Part shown: in pieces, positions 1-11,472 of the stretch
Position numbering within the stretch: the stretch's first letter is position 1
How the letters are laid out: each line of letters opens with the position of its first letter
From: Theobroma cacao
Lineage: Eukaryota > Streptophyta > Magnoliopsida > Malvales > Malvaceae
Direction: 5' to 3'
Length of the DNA stretch: 64,000 bases
NCBI RefSeq assembly: GCF_000208745.1
Contig: NC_030856.1
Location: forward strand, 2,564,105-2,628,104
Program-made: the position numbers and the translations under genes
Notes under the pieces: generated by a model
The model's database searches: none
Told to the model about the DNA's origin: nothing
What the model saw: only the letters and a program-made list of their open reading frames with translations

Positions 1-658
1 TTTCTAACCAATAACCCTCTGTGTTAAAGAGCTTAAAAAAAAATAAAAAAGCTATTTTCTTATAGAAAATTTAATAAAGAATTTTAACTAAAGTGATTGC
101 CATTTGGAAAATTGCTACTAATTAAATGGAAAATAAGTAAATTTGTTTAATAAATATTATTGGCTGCTTCCTTATCTTATATCTTAGCAGTAAACAACAT
201 AGTAGCTGAACATTCAATATTTGAGTTTATAAGAAGGCTTCAGCCTTCTCTTTTCTGCAACAGATTTGCTCCAGAGAGTCAGTGTGCTGGCCAAAAACAT
301 TTCATTCTTGATCATCTATTTCATAACCAATAAACCAAGACCTGAAAACTTGACTTGAAAGAGTTATTGATCAAATTCTACAAGACAATGTGGTCCATGG
401 CATATTTTGATTTGGAATTATTCTTTGTAATAAATGCACGTACAAGAATTTGGATAGAAAAGCAGGAAAAGATATACAAGTAAATAAAGCATATTGTCAA
501 TTAATTACCAGCCTAGCAAAAAGCAGAAGAAATTCAATATCCAGGGTGTGCTATAGCTTTACACCAATATGGCCTAAAAATAGCACTTGGAACTAGTATA
601 ACTACAGAAGCATACACCAAGGCATAATACACTTATAGTCTCATTCTTAACCTCTAAA
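1..658. other. 5' flank of aspartic protease 1, no gene seen
   Basis: AT-rich sequence with no ORF, repeat or RNA gene that I can support. The last 150 bases are presumably promoter and 5' leader of the protease that starts at 659; a weak TATA-like CTATAG lies near 550, but it is not a good match. Confidence 0.5.
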
Positions 659-2050
659 ATGGCTGCAATCCCATTTTTTTCCAAGGCTATGCTTTTTCTC
701 TGCCTCATAGCCTTTTTCCAAGTCTCTTTTGCAACTTCCAAACCTACTGGTCTATCCATGAAGCTCATCCGAAGGGATTCCCTGTACCCTGGAAACCTCA
801 CTAAAGTTGAAAGAATCAAAAGATTGCTACAATTGTCAGAATTTAGAGCTCAATATTTGGATTCTGTTTTGCGTCCCAATGCAACAGCAGATCTCGATAC
901 CGTCCGTGTACCAATAGGTCGGGTTCCTGATAATCATTTATATGTGGTAGAGCTTAAAATCGGAAGCCGACTCCATCCTGTAAAGTTGCTGATGGACACC
1001 GGAAGTGGTCTAATTTGGACTCAGTGTAGGCCTTGTAAAAAATGCTTCAGACAGCAGCTTCCTATGTATGACTCTCGAACCTCCACCAGCTATCACAAGC
1101 TTCCTTGCACTCACCCACTTTGTCAAGGTGATCACAAACGCTACAAATGTTATAATAACGAATGTGTCTACAGCGTTCGGTATGGTGTTGATTCTCGTCC
1201 TAATCCACCTACGACAAAAGGGGTTGCATCTTTCGAATCATTCCAATTTCCTGTTGATAATATCCACACTAGAGTCATTGATGATATGGTTTTCGGATGC
1301 TCCAAAGATAACCAAAACTTTGATTTTTCCAATGGGGAGATTTCAGGAATTCTAGGATTAAGCCTGGCACCAGATTCGCTAGCAACCCAGTTCGCTAGTA
1401 AAGGCATTACTAGTTATCGGTTCTCATACTGCTTAGTCCCTTTTAGTGATGAATTGGTGCGACCTAGTGTCCTAAGGTTTGGAGATGATATTCCCCCACC
1501 AGTAGGAAATCTTCAAACAACACAAATTCTGCCGAACGGATTCTATCATTATCACTTGGAATTGTTAGATATAAGTGTTGGATGGTATCGTTTAGGATTT
1601 CAGGAACAACCTGGTATTTTCAGAGTTAGGGAAGATGGCTCAGGCGGTTGCCTTATAGACTCAGGATCTCTAATTAGTACTATTGATCAAAACACCATTG
1701 GACGCAATGCATACAAGGCAGTGATGCGAGCCTTTCAAGCTTATTACGACTCCAATAACTTCCAAAGAATCGGCAAAGTGGTCGAATCATTGCCCCTCTG
1801 CTACCGTAGCAAGCCTGGTTTTAAGGATTACATGACGATGACCTTGCATTTTAATGGAGCTGACTATGACATAGATGGGAAATATATGCACTACTTTAGC
1901 GAGGAGGATGGGTTTTTTTGCGTGGCATTGAGACCAGCATCAAGAACTATACTAGGATCATGGCAGCAACAAAACATGCGTATCATTATTAATATGGATG
2001 TTGCTGGACTCCAATGGGTTACCGAGACTTGTGCTGATGATATTCCATGA
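659..2050 (+). CDS. Nepenthesin-type (CDR1-like) aspartic protease, copy 1
   Basis: Single-exon gene, 463 aa, probable secreted or apoplastic A1B pepsin-type endopeptidase. Seen: a hydrophobic N-terminus (residues 1-26) that looks like a signal peptide, then a short prosegment with a KxERIKRL-like stretch. The first catalytic motif is DTGS (Asp113), followed by WTQC and the Cys-rich insertion (CRPCKKCF, then PCTHPLCQ) typical of plant nepenthesin-like proteases. The second catalytic motif is DSGS (Asp334), and the C-terminal ILGSWQQQN block is present. Length and lack of introns suit the CDR1/CND41 group. Both aspartates and the full-length frame argue that it is functional. An AATAAA polyadenylation signal lies at 2147-2152. 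It is convergent with the F-box gene at 2581-4149. Two relatives lie at 11473 and 20936; this copy is the most diverged and the only one with canonical DTGS. The substrate cannot be read from sequence; CDR1 relatives act in defence signalling (family knowledge). Confidence 0.92.
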   Translation: MAAIPFFSKAMLFLCLIAFFQVSFATSKPTGLSMKLIRRDSLYPGNLTKVERIKRLLQLSEFRAQYLDSVLRPNATADLDTVRVPIGRVPDNHLYVVELKIGSRLHPVKLLMDTGSGLIWTQCRPCKKCFRQQLPMYDSRTSTSYHKLPCTHPLCQGDHKRYKCYNNECVYSVRYGVDSRPNPPTTKGVASFESFQFPVDNIHTRVIDDMVFGCSKDNQNFDFSNGEISGILGLSLAPDSLATQFASKGITSYRFSYCLVPFSDELVRPSVLRFGDDIPPPVGNLQTTQILPNGFYHYHLELLDISVGWYRLGFQEQPGIFRVREDGSGGCLIDSGSLISTIDQNTIGRNAYKAVMRAFQAYYDSNNFQRIGKVVESLPLCYRSKPGFKDYMTMTLHFNGADYDIDGKYMHYFSEEDGFFCVALRPASRTILGSWQQQNMRIIINMDVAGLQWVTETCADDIP

Positions 2051-2146
2051 TTGAATTCCATTATCTTCTTCACCCTCTCCTCTCTGCCTTGTTTAATTTC
2101 TTGCTTCATAGCAATCAGCAGAGGGATTGTTTAACTCAATTTTCTC

Positions 2147-2152
2147 AATAAA
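2147..2152 (+). terminator. AATAAA polyadenylation signal of protease 1
   Basis: A perfect AATAAA lies 97 bases after the stop codon of the protease that ends at 2050, a normal distance for a plant 3' end. Confidence 0.5.
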
Positions 2153-2580
2153 ATTGCTTTGGGAAACCCCTCATACAAAGTAAAGTTTACATGTGCTTTA
2201 ACATCTTTTACAAAGGAGTTTTTGTGGGAAACATCAGTTGGAATCAAGTTATTGATAAAACAATTGGTTAAGTTTCACCAACTAATAAACTCTTTTCAAG
2301 ACAACATAACAGTCACATTCATTGGAAGGAGAAGGGAAATTAATCCAAATGCGTCGATGATCTGTGTATGAGTTTCAGTCTAAATGTCAATAACAATATA
2401 GAAGTTAACTTTAGAAGCAGGAAAACAGAAATAAACTCTGTTTAACCTTTCAAGTCAAAATTACATGTTCACATAAAACTTTGAATTTTTCTGAAATTGG
2501 GGAGCCCTTTTGAGCACTGCTTACAGTACTACTTCTACGTGTACACATACCACAATATGAGCTAAGGAGCCTGCCTCAAC

Positions 2581-4149
2581 TCACATTTTACTCTTTCTTT
2601 TCCAATTCCTCTGATAAATGATCTGTGCCATGGACTGAAAACCACTCCAAAGCTTTAACATCCCTGAGTATATATTTAAGAATGGAACCTCTTTCACATT
2701 TTTAAGATTTTTGAAAGAGATCGGTATAAGATTGTCCAGCAAATGATTTTCCTCTCCCAAAATATCAAGATCAAATCCCTAAAAATAAAAAATCATTTGT
2801 AAAAAAAAAAAACAGCTTAGTTATCTCATAAAATCAAGAGAATCCCCTTTGATGATAGAACTAAAATATTGGAGTCAATAGAAACCTACTTGGAAAAAGT
2901 GTAGAGAATATAGATTTGGTGACTTTCGAAGAACATGCTTCAATGCAGCTCCACCACGAGTAGAAAGGACAAAGCTTACATTCAAATGGGTCAAGTTGTA
3001 AAATGTAGGAAGATGAACAGCTTGAAAGTTTTCTGCAAATGAGATGGCCTTGACAGAAAATAGAAATGTGTTGTTACCAGAAATGAATGAATGAAAGAAC
3101 ATTCTTCTAGTTTGTAATGCTAAATTAAAGATAGACATTGACATGAACAGTTATATAACACATACCTGAAGTGTTCTGTTTGATAGTTCAAGATATTTGA
3201 CACCACGAATTCCTTCTAATAATTTAAGGGTGCGATGAGCAACCTGAACTCGTTGGTCATATGTCAACCAGCCAAAAACATCAACCTCTGCACGAATTAC
3301 TGAAGATAGGTCACAAGTCACAAGTTCAACTTGGGAAAAACTTGTGTAGAAAAAGTTTAAAAGATTTGGAGTAAAAATCCTTATTGAAATATCAGGAGGA
3401 CCATTGTATTCCAAGGAAATAGATAATGTCAGCAAAGTGGGAATCGAAATTTTAATTTCTGTTCTTTTGATCCAATCACAGTTATCTAGATACAACTCTT
3501 CAAGGACTGGGCAGCTAGAAAGAAGGAGCTGAGCAGAGTGCTCATCCTGGAATTCAATGCAATCAAGATTTAAGGACTTAAGTCTTGGGAAGCATATGGA
3601 AGTTGGAAAACTATTCAAGGCAGCTTCAGTCATATGCAACGTCAAAGAAGTCAATGACTCGGAAGTACAAAGGCTATGAGGCAAGGAAAACAGATTGGAT
3701 TCCATACATGGAATAGAAAGGTCTAACTCTTCAACTTTATGCTTCACTATTTTGGATACTATTGACATCGACGCCAAGATTTGGGAAGAAGAGACGGCGA
3801 AAGTTGAATGCAGACGAAATTTTTGTATGCGTGCAGTGTCAGGAATCATGAGTAGCTCTCTCTTAACACTATCCAAGAAACTAGAACACTCTTTCTTCTC
3901 TTTGTATGCATCGAAATCAAAACTAACAATGTTAAAGAAAGTCCACAAGTATCGCCATCTTGTTGATAATGCAGAAGTGCTTACAATATCCTTTGTCGGT
4001 AGAAAAGATAGAATATGAAGGAGAAGTTCATCAGGTAATTGACTGATTATATCTTCACCAAAATCATCATGCTGGACTTGAAATCGATTCTGGGTTTCGG
4101 ATTTCGTTGACAATGTGAGGGATTTAATTGCCAAAATGATAGAATCCAT
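2581..4149 (-). CDS. F-box/LRR (FBD-type) protein, copy 1, C-terminus altered
   Basis: Three coding exons: 3166-4149, 2890-3048 and 2581-2778, all in phase 0 with GT-AG borders, giving 446 aa. The F-box is at about residues 33-75 (ISQLPDELLLHILSFLPTKD, then STRWRYLW), followed by degenerate leucine-rich repeats (for example FPRLKSLNLDCIEF and CPVLEELYLDNCDW). The family supplies substrate-recognition subunits of SCF ubiquitin ligases; the target is unknown. Start: ATG at 4149, preceded by a 5'-leader intron (4165-4718) and a TATA box near 4800. Oddity: the last exon reads in one frame to about KNLKN, after which the family-like tail (ILKYILRDVKALEWFSV, then HLSEELEKKE) continues in another frame. 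A small deletion plus frameshift has therefore replaced the normal FBD-like end. It could still be expressed with the altered tail. Two broken relatives lie at 5515-6910 and 8262-10309. Confidence 0.82.
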
Positions 4150-4164
4150 GTTCTCTAGTCTCTT

Positions 4165-4718
4165 CTGACAAGAAAAAAGTAATAATTTTACTTAACAAGA
4201 AAAACTTGAATTACCTGCAAGAAACAAGCCAGCCAAGAATTGGAATATTCAATAAAATAATTTGGATCAGCTTGATTTTATAAGACATCACTGACAACAA
4301 GAAAAAACACATGTATATAATTAACAATCAAATTCAGGAAACAATGAATTAATCAAAAGCAATTCGGCTACCGAAATTTTCACTTTCATCTATATGAAAT
4401 TTTCGCTTTGTATCTGAAATTTTCATTCTTAGTCATTGAAAAATTCAATTAGAAAGAAAAAACAAATAGTCCTATTTGATCAGTAACACATAATCCCAAT
4501 CATAGGGTATGGTGAATACATATCATCCGAAAGTTTAATTTCGGAAAACTTGTGCTAGATTAAGAACAAAAAATACCAACTCAATCCAAATTAAAGCAAG
4601 AATATCTCTAAAGCCGAAAACACTAGAAACTGATTCAAAACAAGAACAGCTGCAGCATAATCTTATGCAGTAAAAGAAACCAATTACAAAAGAAAGAAAA
4701 AAGGAGAGAGTGGGGTAC
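4165..4718 (-). other. 5'-leader intron of F-box gene copy 1
   Basis: On the minus strand a donor (CCAAG|GTACCCC, exon end at 4719) and an acceptor (TTGTCAG|AAGAG, exon start at 4164) bracket 554 bases just upstream of the ATG at 4149. The same donor context recurs before the copy-3 F-box gene near 10864 and in the duplicated relic near 20271, so the leader intron is conserved in this family. Confidence 0.65.
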
Positions 4719-4797
4719 CTTGGCTTTGTGTAGATAATTCTGAATTGTTTGAGTTGGTTCTGGTTTTTGGCTTGGTGAAAAAATCAGGTCGTGTTGA

Positions 4798-4808
4798 CCC
4801 TTTATATA
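4798..4808 (-). promoter_or_regulatory. TATA box of F-box gene copy 1
   Basis: On the minus strand CTATATAAAGG lies about 80 bases upstream of the leader-intron donor at 4719, leaving a short leader exon. A similar TATAGT-containing segment is kept upstream of pseudogene copy 2 near 7140. Confidence 0.6.
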
Positions 4809-4819
4809 GTTTACTGTCT

Positions 4820-5514
4820 TGACTTAAACGACCTCGTTTGAGGAGTTTTATAGTTTCCCAATCTCCTCTAAAAAGGAATTTTACTAAGACCAAATATTTA
4901 GTTCTACATTGGAATTTTTTTAAGCTAAAATTGTTTTAAGAAATTAACTTAGGATTTATATTTGATATACCATTATTAGGTATGGGTTTTATAAATTATT
5001 AGTGAATTAAATTGTGTCATCTCCGTAAAAAAATAAATTTAAAAATGGGGAATTTTAATAAATAAATATTTATTTTAAAAACTTTTGAATTTTTGATTTT
5101 GTATATTTATTATGTGGTACTTTATGATTAAGTGATAATGTGTAAATATCATATATAGTTGGAATGCTAGTTATATAAATAAGAGGTTTTAGGACTTACC
5201 ATGTCATACCATGCCAGGTGAACCAATCAGGTTCTGGTATTCTTTCTCTGTCGGCTTCTATTCTGACATTACTTTTACTTGACAATTGTGATGGTGTAAA
5301 TGTTGCAGGGTTACGTAGTCTATGAATGAGTTTCTGTCGAAATCTCAATAATTAACATGGAAGTTAATTTTAAGAGCAAGAAACAGAAACAAACTCTGTT
5401 TAATCTTTACCTTACAAGTCATAATTACATGTTTAAATGAAACTTTGAATTACATAACCCCTTAACCATGGCTTATAGCACAGTACTGGTTCTACATGAA
5501 CACATACGCACAAT
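4820..5514. other. Spacer between F-box copies 1 and 2
   Basis: AT-rich spacer. Bases from about 5330 to 5500 resemble the sequence just after F-box copy 1 (2370-2560), so they are the duplicated 3' flank of the F-box unit. I see no gene here. Confidence 0.5.
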
Positions 5515-6910
5515 ATGAGCTACAAAGCTGCCTCAGCTCATATTTTATCTCCTCTTTCTTTCCCAAGTTTTCTGATAGATCTTCTGAGCAATGGACTGAA
5601 AACCACTCCAAAACTTTAACATTCTTGAGTATATATTTAAAATCGAACCTCTTCTGCATTATCCTTAATCAGTTCAACATTCTTCTGATTTTCCTCATCA
5701 CATCCTTGAGAAAAGTGTAGAGATTGTAGATTTGGTGACTTTTGAAGAACATGCAACAGTGCAGCTCCATCACGATTAGCAAAGTTGAAATTTACAGTCA
5801 ATCAGTCAAGTTGTAAAATGTAGGAAGATGATTAGCTTGGAAATTTTCTGCAAATGAGATGGCCTGGCAGAAAATAGAAAAGTTTTGTTATCAGAAATGA
5901 ATGAATGAAAAGAAATTCCTCTAGTTTGCAGTATTAAGCAAAAATGGATATTGACAGCATGACATATATATACACAGATACCTGAAATGTTTCATATGAT
6001 AGTTCAAGAAATTTAACTCCACGAATTCTTTCCAATAATTAAAGCGTACGATGAGCAGCCTGAACTCGAAATCGTTGGTCATAACTCAACCAACCGAAAA
6101 CATCAATCTCAGCACGAATCACCGAAGATAGGTCACAAGGTATAAGTTCAACTTGCAAAGAACTTGTGGAGTAAAACTTTAAAAGATTTGGAGTACAAAT
6201 CCCTATTGAAATATCTGGAGGATTATCGTCGAAGAAAATAGTAGTTAATGCCAGTAGAGTGGAAATAGAAATTGTAATTTCTGTCCTTTTGCTCCAATCA
6301 CAATTATCTAGATACAACTCTTTAAGGACAGGGCAGGCAGAAAGAAGGGACTGAGTAGAATGATCATCCTGAAATTTAATGTAGTCCAGATATTATGTCT
6401 TAAGCCTTGGTAAGCATATGGACGATGGAAAATTATGCAAGGCAACCTGAGTCATATGTAGCTTCAAAGAAATCAATGACTCGGAGGTAAAAAGGCAATG
6501 TGGAAAGGAAAACAAATCGGATTCCAAATAATATGGAATACAAAGGTCAAGCTCTTCAACTCTATGGTTAACTACTTTTTATACCACTGACATTGACTCT
6601 AGTATTTGGGAAAAAGGGACAGCAAAATCGGAGTGCAGATGAAATTTTCGTATGCGTGCAGTGTCAGGAATGAGCAGCTCTCTCTGAACTCTGTCCAAGA
6701 AACTAGGACGCTCCTTTTGCTTCTCTTTTCATGCGTCGAAGTCAAAACTAACAATAGTAAAGAAAGTCCACAAGTATCGCCATCTTGTCGATAATGTACA
6801 AGTACTTATTACATCCTTTGTCAGTAGAAAAGATAGAATATGTTGGAGAATTTCATCAGGCAATTGACTAATAAGGTATTCTTTAGAGTCATCGTTCTGG
6901 ACTTTGATAG
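5515..6910 (-). pseudogene. F-box/LRR pseudogene, copy 2
   Basis: Minus-strand relative of the gene at 2581-4149. The position of the start codon, near 6908, reads ATA instead of ATG. The F-box follows (ISQLPDEILQHILSF, then STRWRYLW) and then an in-frame TGA just after FDFDA near 6733. At least one more in-frame stop follows near 6580 (after ESMSVV), with another in the LRR part near 6392. An open segment survives at 6039-6317. Exon-2-like sequence (about 5715-5870) runs straight into exon-3-like sequence (about 5540-5700) with no recognisable intron between them, so a deletion has joined the two. The damage is spread along the gene, so this is a dead copy and not a sequencing slip. Its promoter and leader remain recognisable up to about 7160. 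Confidence 0.88.
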
Positions 6911-7159
6911 AATATATATTCTCTGTTCTCTATTCTCCTCCCTCACAGAAAACAAATAAAATTAGAAAGCTAAATTAATATTACGGCTTGAACTGTCTCC
7001 CAAAACAAGCCAACAATCATCAATGAAATGAATTTGTTTTCACTGCAAGTAATCTTATGTAGTAAAAGAAACCAAAGAAAAAGAAAAAGAGGGAAAGTGG
7101 TTTTGGCTTGGTGAAGAAATCAGGTCGTGTTCACCCTTTGTATAGTTTACTGTCCTCAC

Positions 7160-8106
7160 CTAAACCAACTATTTTTAGGAATTCTGCAGTTTCCCAATCT
7201 CCTACTACCAAACATATATTATTAAATAAATATTTCTAAATTATTTAAGAAGGTATTTTGTTAAGACCAAACCTAGCAAAAGTAGTGGAATACTCAAGTT
7301 CTAAAACTTTAGCCTACGAAAACCATCTCTTACAATATTATTACATGAAAGAACAAACTCTCAGATAGCTCAAAGGAGATAAAAAAGGCATGACCCAGTT
7401 ATTACCTTAGGTCCTCACTCACCCTGGAGCATAACAATGAGTCATACAAAAATTATCCCAGACCGACTCCTTCCCCTTAGTCTATCACCATGTACACCTC
7501 TTGTCAAAACTAGTGGTTCAAGAAATAACAGATGCTCATCAACTGAGACTTGCACAGAGCAACATCCCAAAATATCAGTAATGGAAATCAAGTCTCAGAG
7601 AAACAGAATGTCTGGAAACAGCCATACAGCATTTCAAGCAGAAAGGATCATCCGCACAGATTCAGAACCGCTTACAGGCCATAACCAGCATCATTCGGTC
7701 CGGTACAGCAGTCCTTTAACTCCTTCAACATCTCGTTCCTTGATCACTTGCATCACACAAAACACTTGCCGAAAGAAGGGACATTCCCCTTGCAGGTTTT
7801 TATAAAACCTCAGGATCGCAACCACAGAACAAGTTGACAGCTCAGAGAGCCTCATCATTGTGTCAGAAACATGATTCAATTAGCAGAAAGCCTCCATGGC
7901 GGAGAAGCCAGCTAGGCACCATGCAAAGAGACACATTTGCAGCAAATACAGGGAGTTTCTGATTTGTATTGATTTAGACTAGAACAATTCTTGCACTATG
8001 CATGGAGGAGGGTGGGTTGTAATTATATGGGGTCGGGTTTTCAAAAGGATATAACGCTCACATTCATTGGAAGAAGAAAGGAAATTAATCCAAATGTGTC
8101 AAAATC

Positions 8107-8140
<34 letters not shown>

Positions 8141-8261
8141 GAATAATAACATAAAAGTTGATTTTGGAATCAAGAAAACAGAAATAAACTCTGTTTAACT
8201 TTGAATTTGTTTTTTTCTTAAATCGGGGAGTTTCATAGAGGACTGCTTACAATGGTACTTT
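7160..8261. other. Spacer with an unexplained transcript-like segment
   Basis: Bases 7430-8030 are less AT-rich than the surroundings. They contain a 122-codon open frame on the plus strand (7437-7805) and a 62-codon frame on the minus strand (7691-7879). Neither resembles a family I know. The minus strand reads like the end of a coding region plus 3' UTR, so it may be a captured gene fragment. The rest is F-box 3' flank. I assign no function. Confidence 0.3.
8107..8150. repeat. (TAA)n microsatellite
   Basis: About ten TAA units with one interruption, lying in the 3' flank of the F-box copy 3 unit. Confidence 0.9.
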
Positions 8262-10309
8262 CTAACAGAACAGATATGCACAATGTTCACTACAAAGCTT
8301 CTTCAACTCCCATCTTATCTCCTCTTTCCTTTCCAGGTCTTCTGATAGATCTTCTGAGCAACAGACTGAAAACCACTTCAAGGCTGTAGCATGCTTGAGT
8401 ATATGTTTCAGGAAAAAAACCTCTTCCTCATTTCCCCTAAAATTTAAGACTCTAAAGCTCTCTAGAGAATTTATCAAACAGTCTGGTACGGCATTCTTCA
8501 AGGAATGAGTTTTCTCTTTGAGATTGTCTAGTTTAAGTCCCTAGGAAAATCAGATAATCATTTGCAAGGAAACAAGTTGTTAGGATAGTTTTGAATTGTG
8601 ATTTAATTAGGATTGTTTAATTCTAATTAAATTAGTATACCTAATTAAATAGTCTTTAAATCTAGTTAGACTAGAATAATAATTTCTAATTATATTAGGA
8701 TAAGGTTATTGTATTTGGCACTATAAAAGGACTCTATGGGGTTAAAGAATAATCATCACCTAGATTTAGAGAAAGTAATTTAGGTGTACGTGGGATAAGG
8801 GTTGTAAGTTTGAGACTTTTTTTGTAATCTCCTTCTTAGTGTGGACGTAGGTCATCAAAAGATCGAACCATGTAAATTCTTGTGTTCTTGTGGGTGTGCT
8901 TGATTTCTTTCTTTCTTTATTCTATTAATTGAGTAAGATCTTGGGCAATTATTTAGAGACAATTTTGCAATTTTTCAACACAAGTCAGTCATTATCTGAT
9001 TAAAATCAGAGCAATAAGTTATAGAAATATTCAAGATTTCCAATCCAGAGGAACCTGCATGAGGAAAGACAATAGACTGCAGCTTAGGTGACTTGTGAAG
9101 AATGTGCAGCAATGCAGCTGCACTTAAATCACAATCTCCACCTATCAGTTTCAAACGGGTTAAATTGTGAAATGTAGGAGGATCATCAGCAAGAACGTTT
9201 TCTGCACAAGAGATGGTCTTGGAACAAAATGAAAAATTTGTGTCATTACAAGGAAAAAATAGTCATGTAGAACATGTATATTGGCAACTTGGCATACCTT
9301 AAGAGTCTCACTTGAGAGTCGAAGAGATTTGACACTACGAGTTCTTTCCAATAAATTAAGTGTGGAGCGAGCAAGCCGAATCTGTTGGTACAAATTTCCC
9401 CTAGGCATAATCTCAACATGAGCTTTAATCAATGAAGGTAGGTGAAGCACAAGGTTAAAAAAGGAACAACTCCAGAAATTTAAAAATTGAAGATTTGGAC
9501 AACGAATCTTTAGTGAATTGTTTGAAGATGAGTAATAATGGTAAACGGCTAATCTCTGCAGAGTGGCAATGGCAATCGTTATGCCATAGGTTGTATTCCA
9601 ATAACAATTGTCCAAAAGCAACTCTTCAAGGACCAGACAACCAGAAAAAAGTAACTCAGCAAATCTCGCATCCAGAAATTTAATACATATAAGATGTAAG
9701 GTTTTGAGCCTGGGGAAGCATATGGAAGTAGGATAAGGATTTACGGAAGCAGCATGAGACATATGTAATTTCAAAGAAGTTAGTGACTCGGAAGTAAAAA
9801 GGGTATGAGGTAAGGACAACATATTGCATCTCCAAAGATGTGGAAAAGAAAGTTCCAACTCTTCAACTTGATGCTTCAGTGCTTTGTATACCAATGAAAT
9901 TGAAAAAAGGATGTTAGGGTAAGTATAGAAGTGGCTATATTTATGCAAGTGAATACAAAATTTTCTTATGCGTGCAGTGTCAGGAATGAGGAGCTTGTTT
10001 TGAATCAAATCTAAGAAACTAGCAGTCATTCTCATCTTCATCCTCCGCACCAAAATCGACACTAACAATGGTAAAGAAAGTCCACAACCATCGCCATCTT
10101 GTTGAAAATGCAGAAGTTCTTACAATATCCTTTGTTGGAAGACAAGAAAGAATATGATGGAGAAGTTCATCAGGCAATTCACTAATTATATCTTTACCCA
10201 AATCATCATCTTGCTGGACTTCACATCGATTCCGGGTTTCGGATTCCATGTTGTCTTTACCAGAATCATCATCATGCACTTCACATATTTTCTGGATTTC
10301 AGATTTCAT
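8262..10309 (-). pseudogene. F-box/LRR gene copy 3, frameshifted
   Basis: Minus strand. Exon 1 runs from 10309 (ATG of MKSEIQ, just after a leader-intron acceptor) to 9298. Exon 2 is about 9217-9055 and exon 3 is 8540-8262. The F-box is clear ([20 protein letters not shown], then STRWRWLW). Near 10020-10040 the reading frame ends after [10 protein letters not shown] and the rest of the protein (SFLDLIQNKLLIPDTARIRK onward) continues in another frame, a one- or two-base indel relative to copy 1. The best donor for exon 2 (CATGCAG|GTTCC) also leaves exon 3 out of frame. Exon 3 keeps the family tail (LKHILKHATALKWFSV), which copy 1 has lost. Intron 2 carries a solo LTR (8578-8980). Probably non-functional, but only the indel near 10030 is certain. 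It lies divergently upstream of protease copy 2. Confidence 0.78.
8578..8980. mobile_element. Solo LTR with 5-bp target duplication
   Basis: A 403-base element that begins TGTTAGG and ends TTCAACA, so it has the TG...CA ends and short inverted termini of an LTR. It is flanked on both sides by CAAGT (8573-8577 and 8981-8985), the 5-bp target-site duplication expected of LTR retrotransposon integration. A TATA-like CTATAAAAGG lies at 8721-8730, as expected for the U3/R promoter. No internal coding region or second LTR is present, so it is a solo LTR left by recombination. The superfamily (Copia or Gypsy) cannot be decided from the LTR alone. It sits in intron 2 of the copy-3 F-box gene. Confidence 0.88.
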
Positions 10310-11420
10310 CTTGTCTGTTTTACTTCTCCAACCTGAAAAAAAGAAAAAACTCACAAAGCTAAAATAATTTAACTTTTAACGTATGAAAATAAAGAAAATC
10401 GATTCTTGATATATATACATGTAAGACTTGAGATTGCGTCCCGGAAACGAGCCATCGATGGAATTTTGCTTTTTCACTTTAAATCAATCAAGGAGATCAT
10501 AGCTCAGATCCATGAAACAACAAGGAAAACACATGTATATCACAATTAACTAATACTAAAATTCATCATTCGTGATTAACAGTCAAATTAAAGATCATCA
10601 ATGCATAAATAAGGCAATTCATCTGCTTGCAATATAACTGGCAGTGCAATGTAACTATATATAATGGGAAAAAGTAAAAATTTTGCTTGGTTAAGAACCA
10701 AAGTTATATTCAGCATCACCTACAGTTTATAGGTCTCTAAACAAGCAATTTCTTCCAAATTTAAAGCCAAAATACTAAAATTAGTTCAAAATAATAAGAG
10801 CTACAGCATAATATTAAGCAGTAAAAGAAAGCAAAGGAGAAAAAAAATAACAAAGTGAGGGTACCTTCGATATGTGTAACAAGAAGAATTTAAGAGACCA
10901 AAGAAGAGAATTTATTGTTGAGTTCACTTTAGTTTTGGGCTTTGAGTGTCTTCGAAACTCTAAAGTATAACTCGTTGTCTTGACTTAAACCACCTTGTTT
11001 GAGGGCTTCTATAGTTTTCCCATCTCTTCTGCAGGAAAAAATTAAATATTTTCAAAAAATTGAAGGAGTTTTATTAAGAGCAAACTAGCTTGTACATTGG
11101 GATTTTCTCTTTTAGCTAAAATTATTTAAAGGAATTAAATTAAGTTGCCAAATTATTTTGTTGTATTTTGTGAATTTGGAGGTTTGATCATTCCATGTGG
11201 CAACACCTTGCTCCATTGGAAGACACCAATTTGAAGGACATTAATTCATTGTTCACCAATGCATGATGAATCATCCTTCCTTTTTGACAAAGAGACAAAT
11301 AATGTAATAAAAGGCAGTAATGAGGAAAACAGATATACAAGCCTACCAAACGTAGAAGAATATTCAATTTGTAGAACATTGCTACAAATTTGGGCAAAAA
11401 ATTTGCTTAACAATATTATC
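10310..11420. other. Divergent promoter region, F-box copy 3 and protease copy 2
   Basis: Holds the leader intron and leader exon of the minus-strand F-box gene (donor CGAAG|GTACCC with exon end at 10865) and then the upstream region of the plus-strand protease. Most of 10600-11470 is repeated at 17065-17299 and 20213-20935. Confidence 0.6.
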
Positions 11421-11427
11421 TATAAAG
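11421..11427 (+). promoter_or_regulatory. TATA box of protease copy 2
   Basis: TATAAAG 46 bases before the ATG at 11473. The corresponding site of copy 3 is TATATAAGG near 20880, at a similar distance from its ATG. Confidence 0.55.
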
Positions 11428-11472
11428 AACTACTAGAACCATCGAATTATAGGCTGCTTTTCAGTTCAGAAA

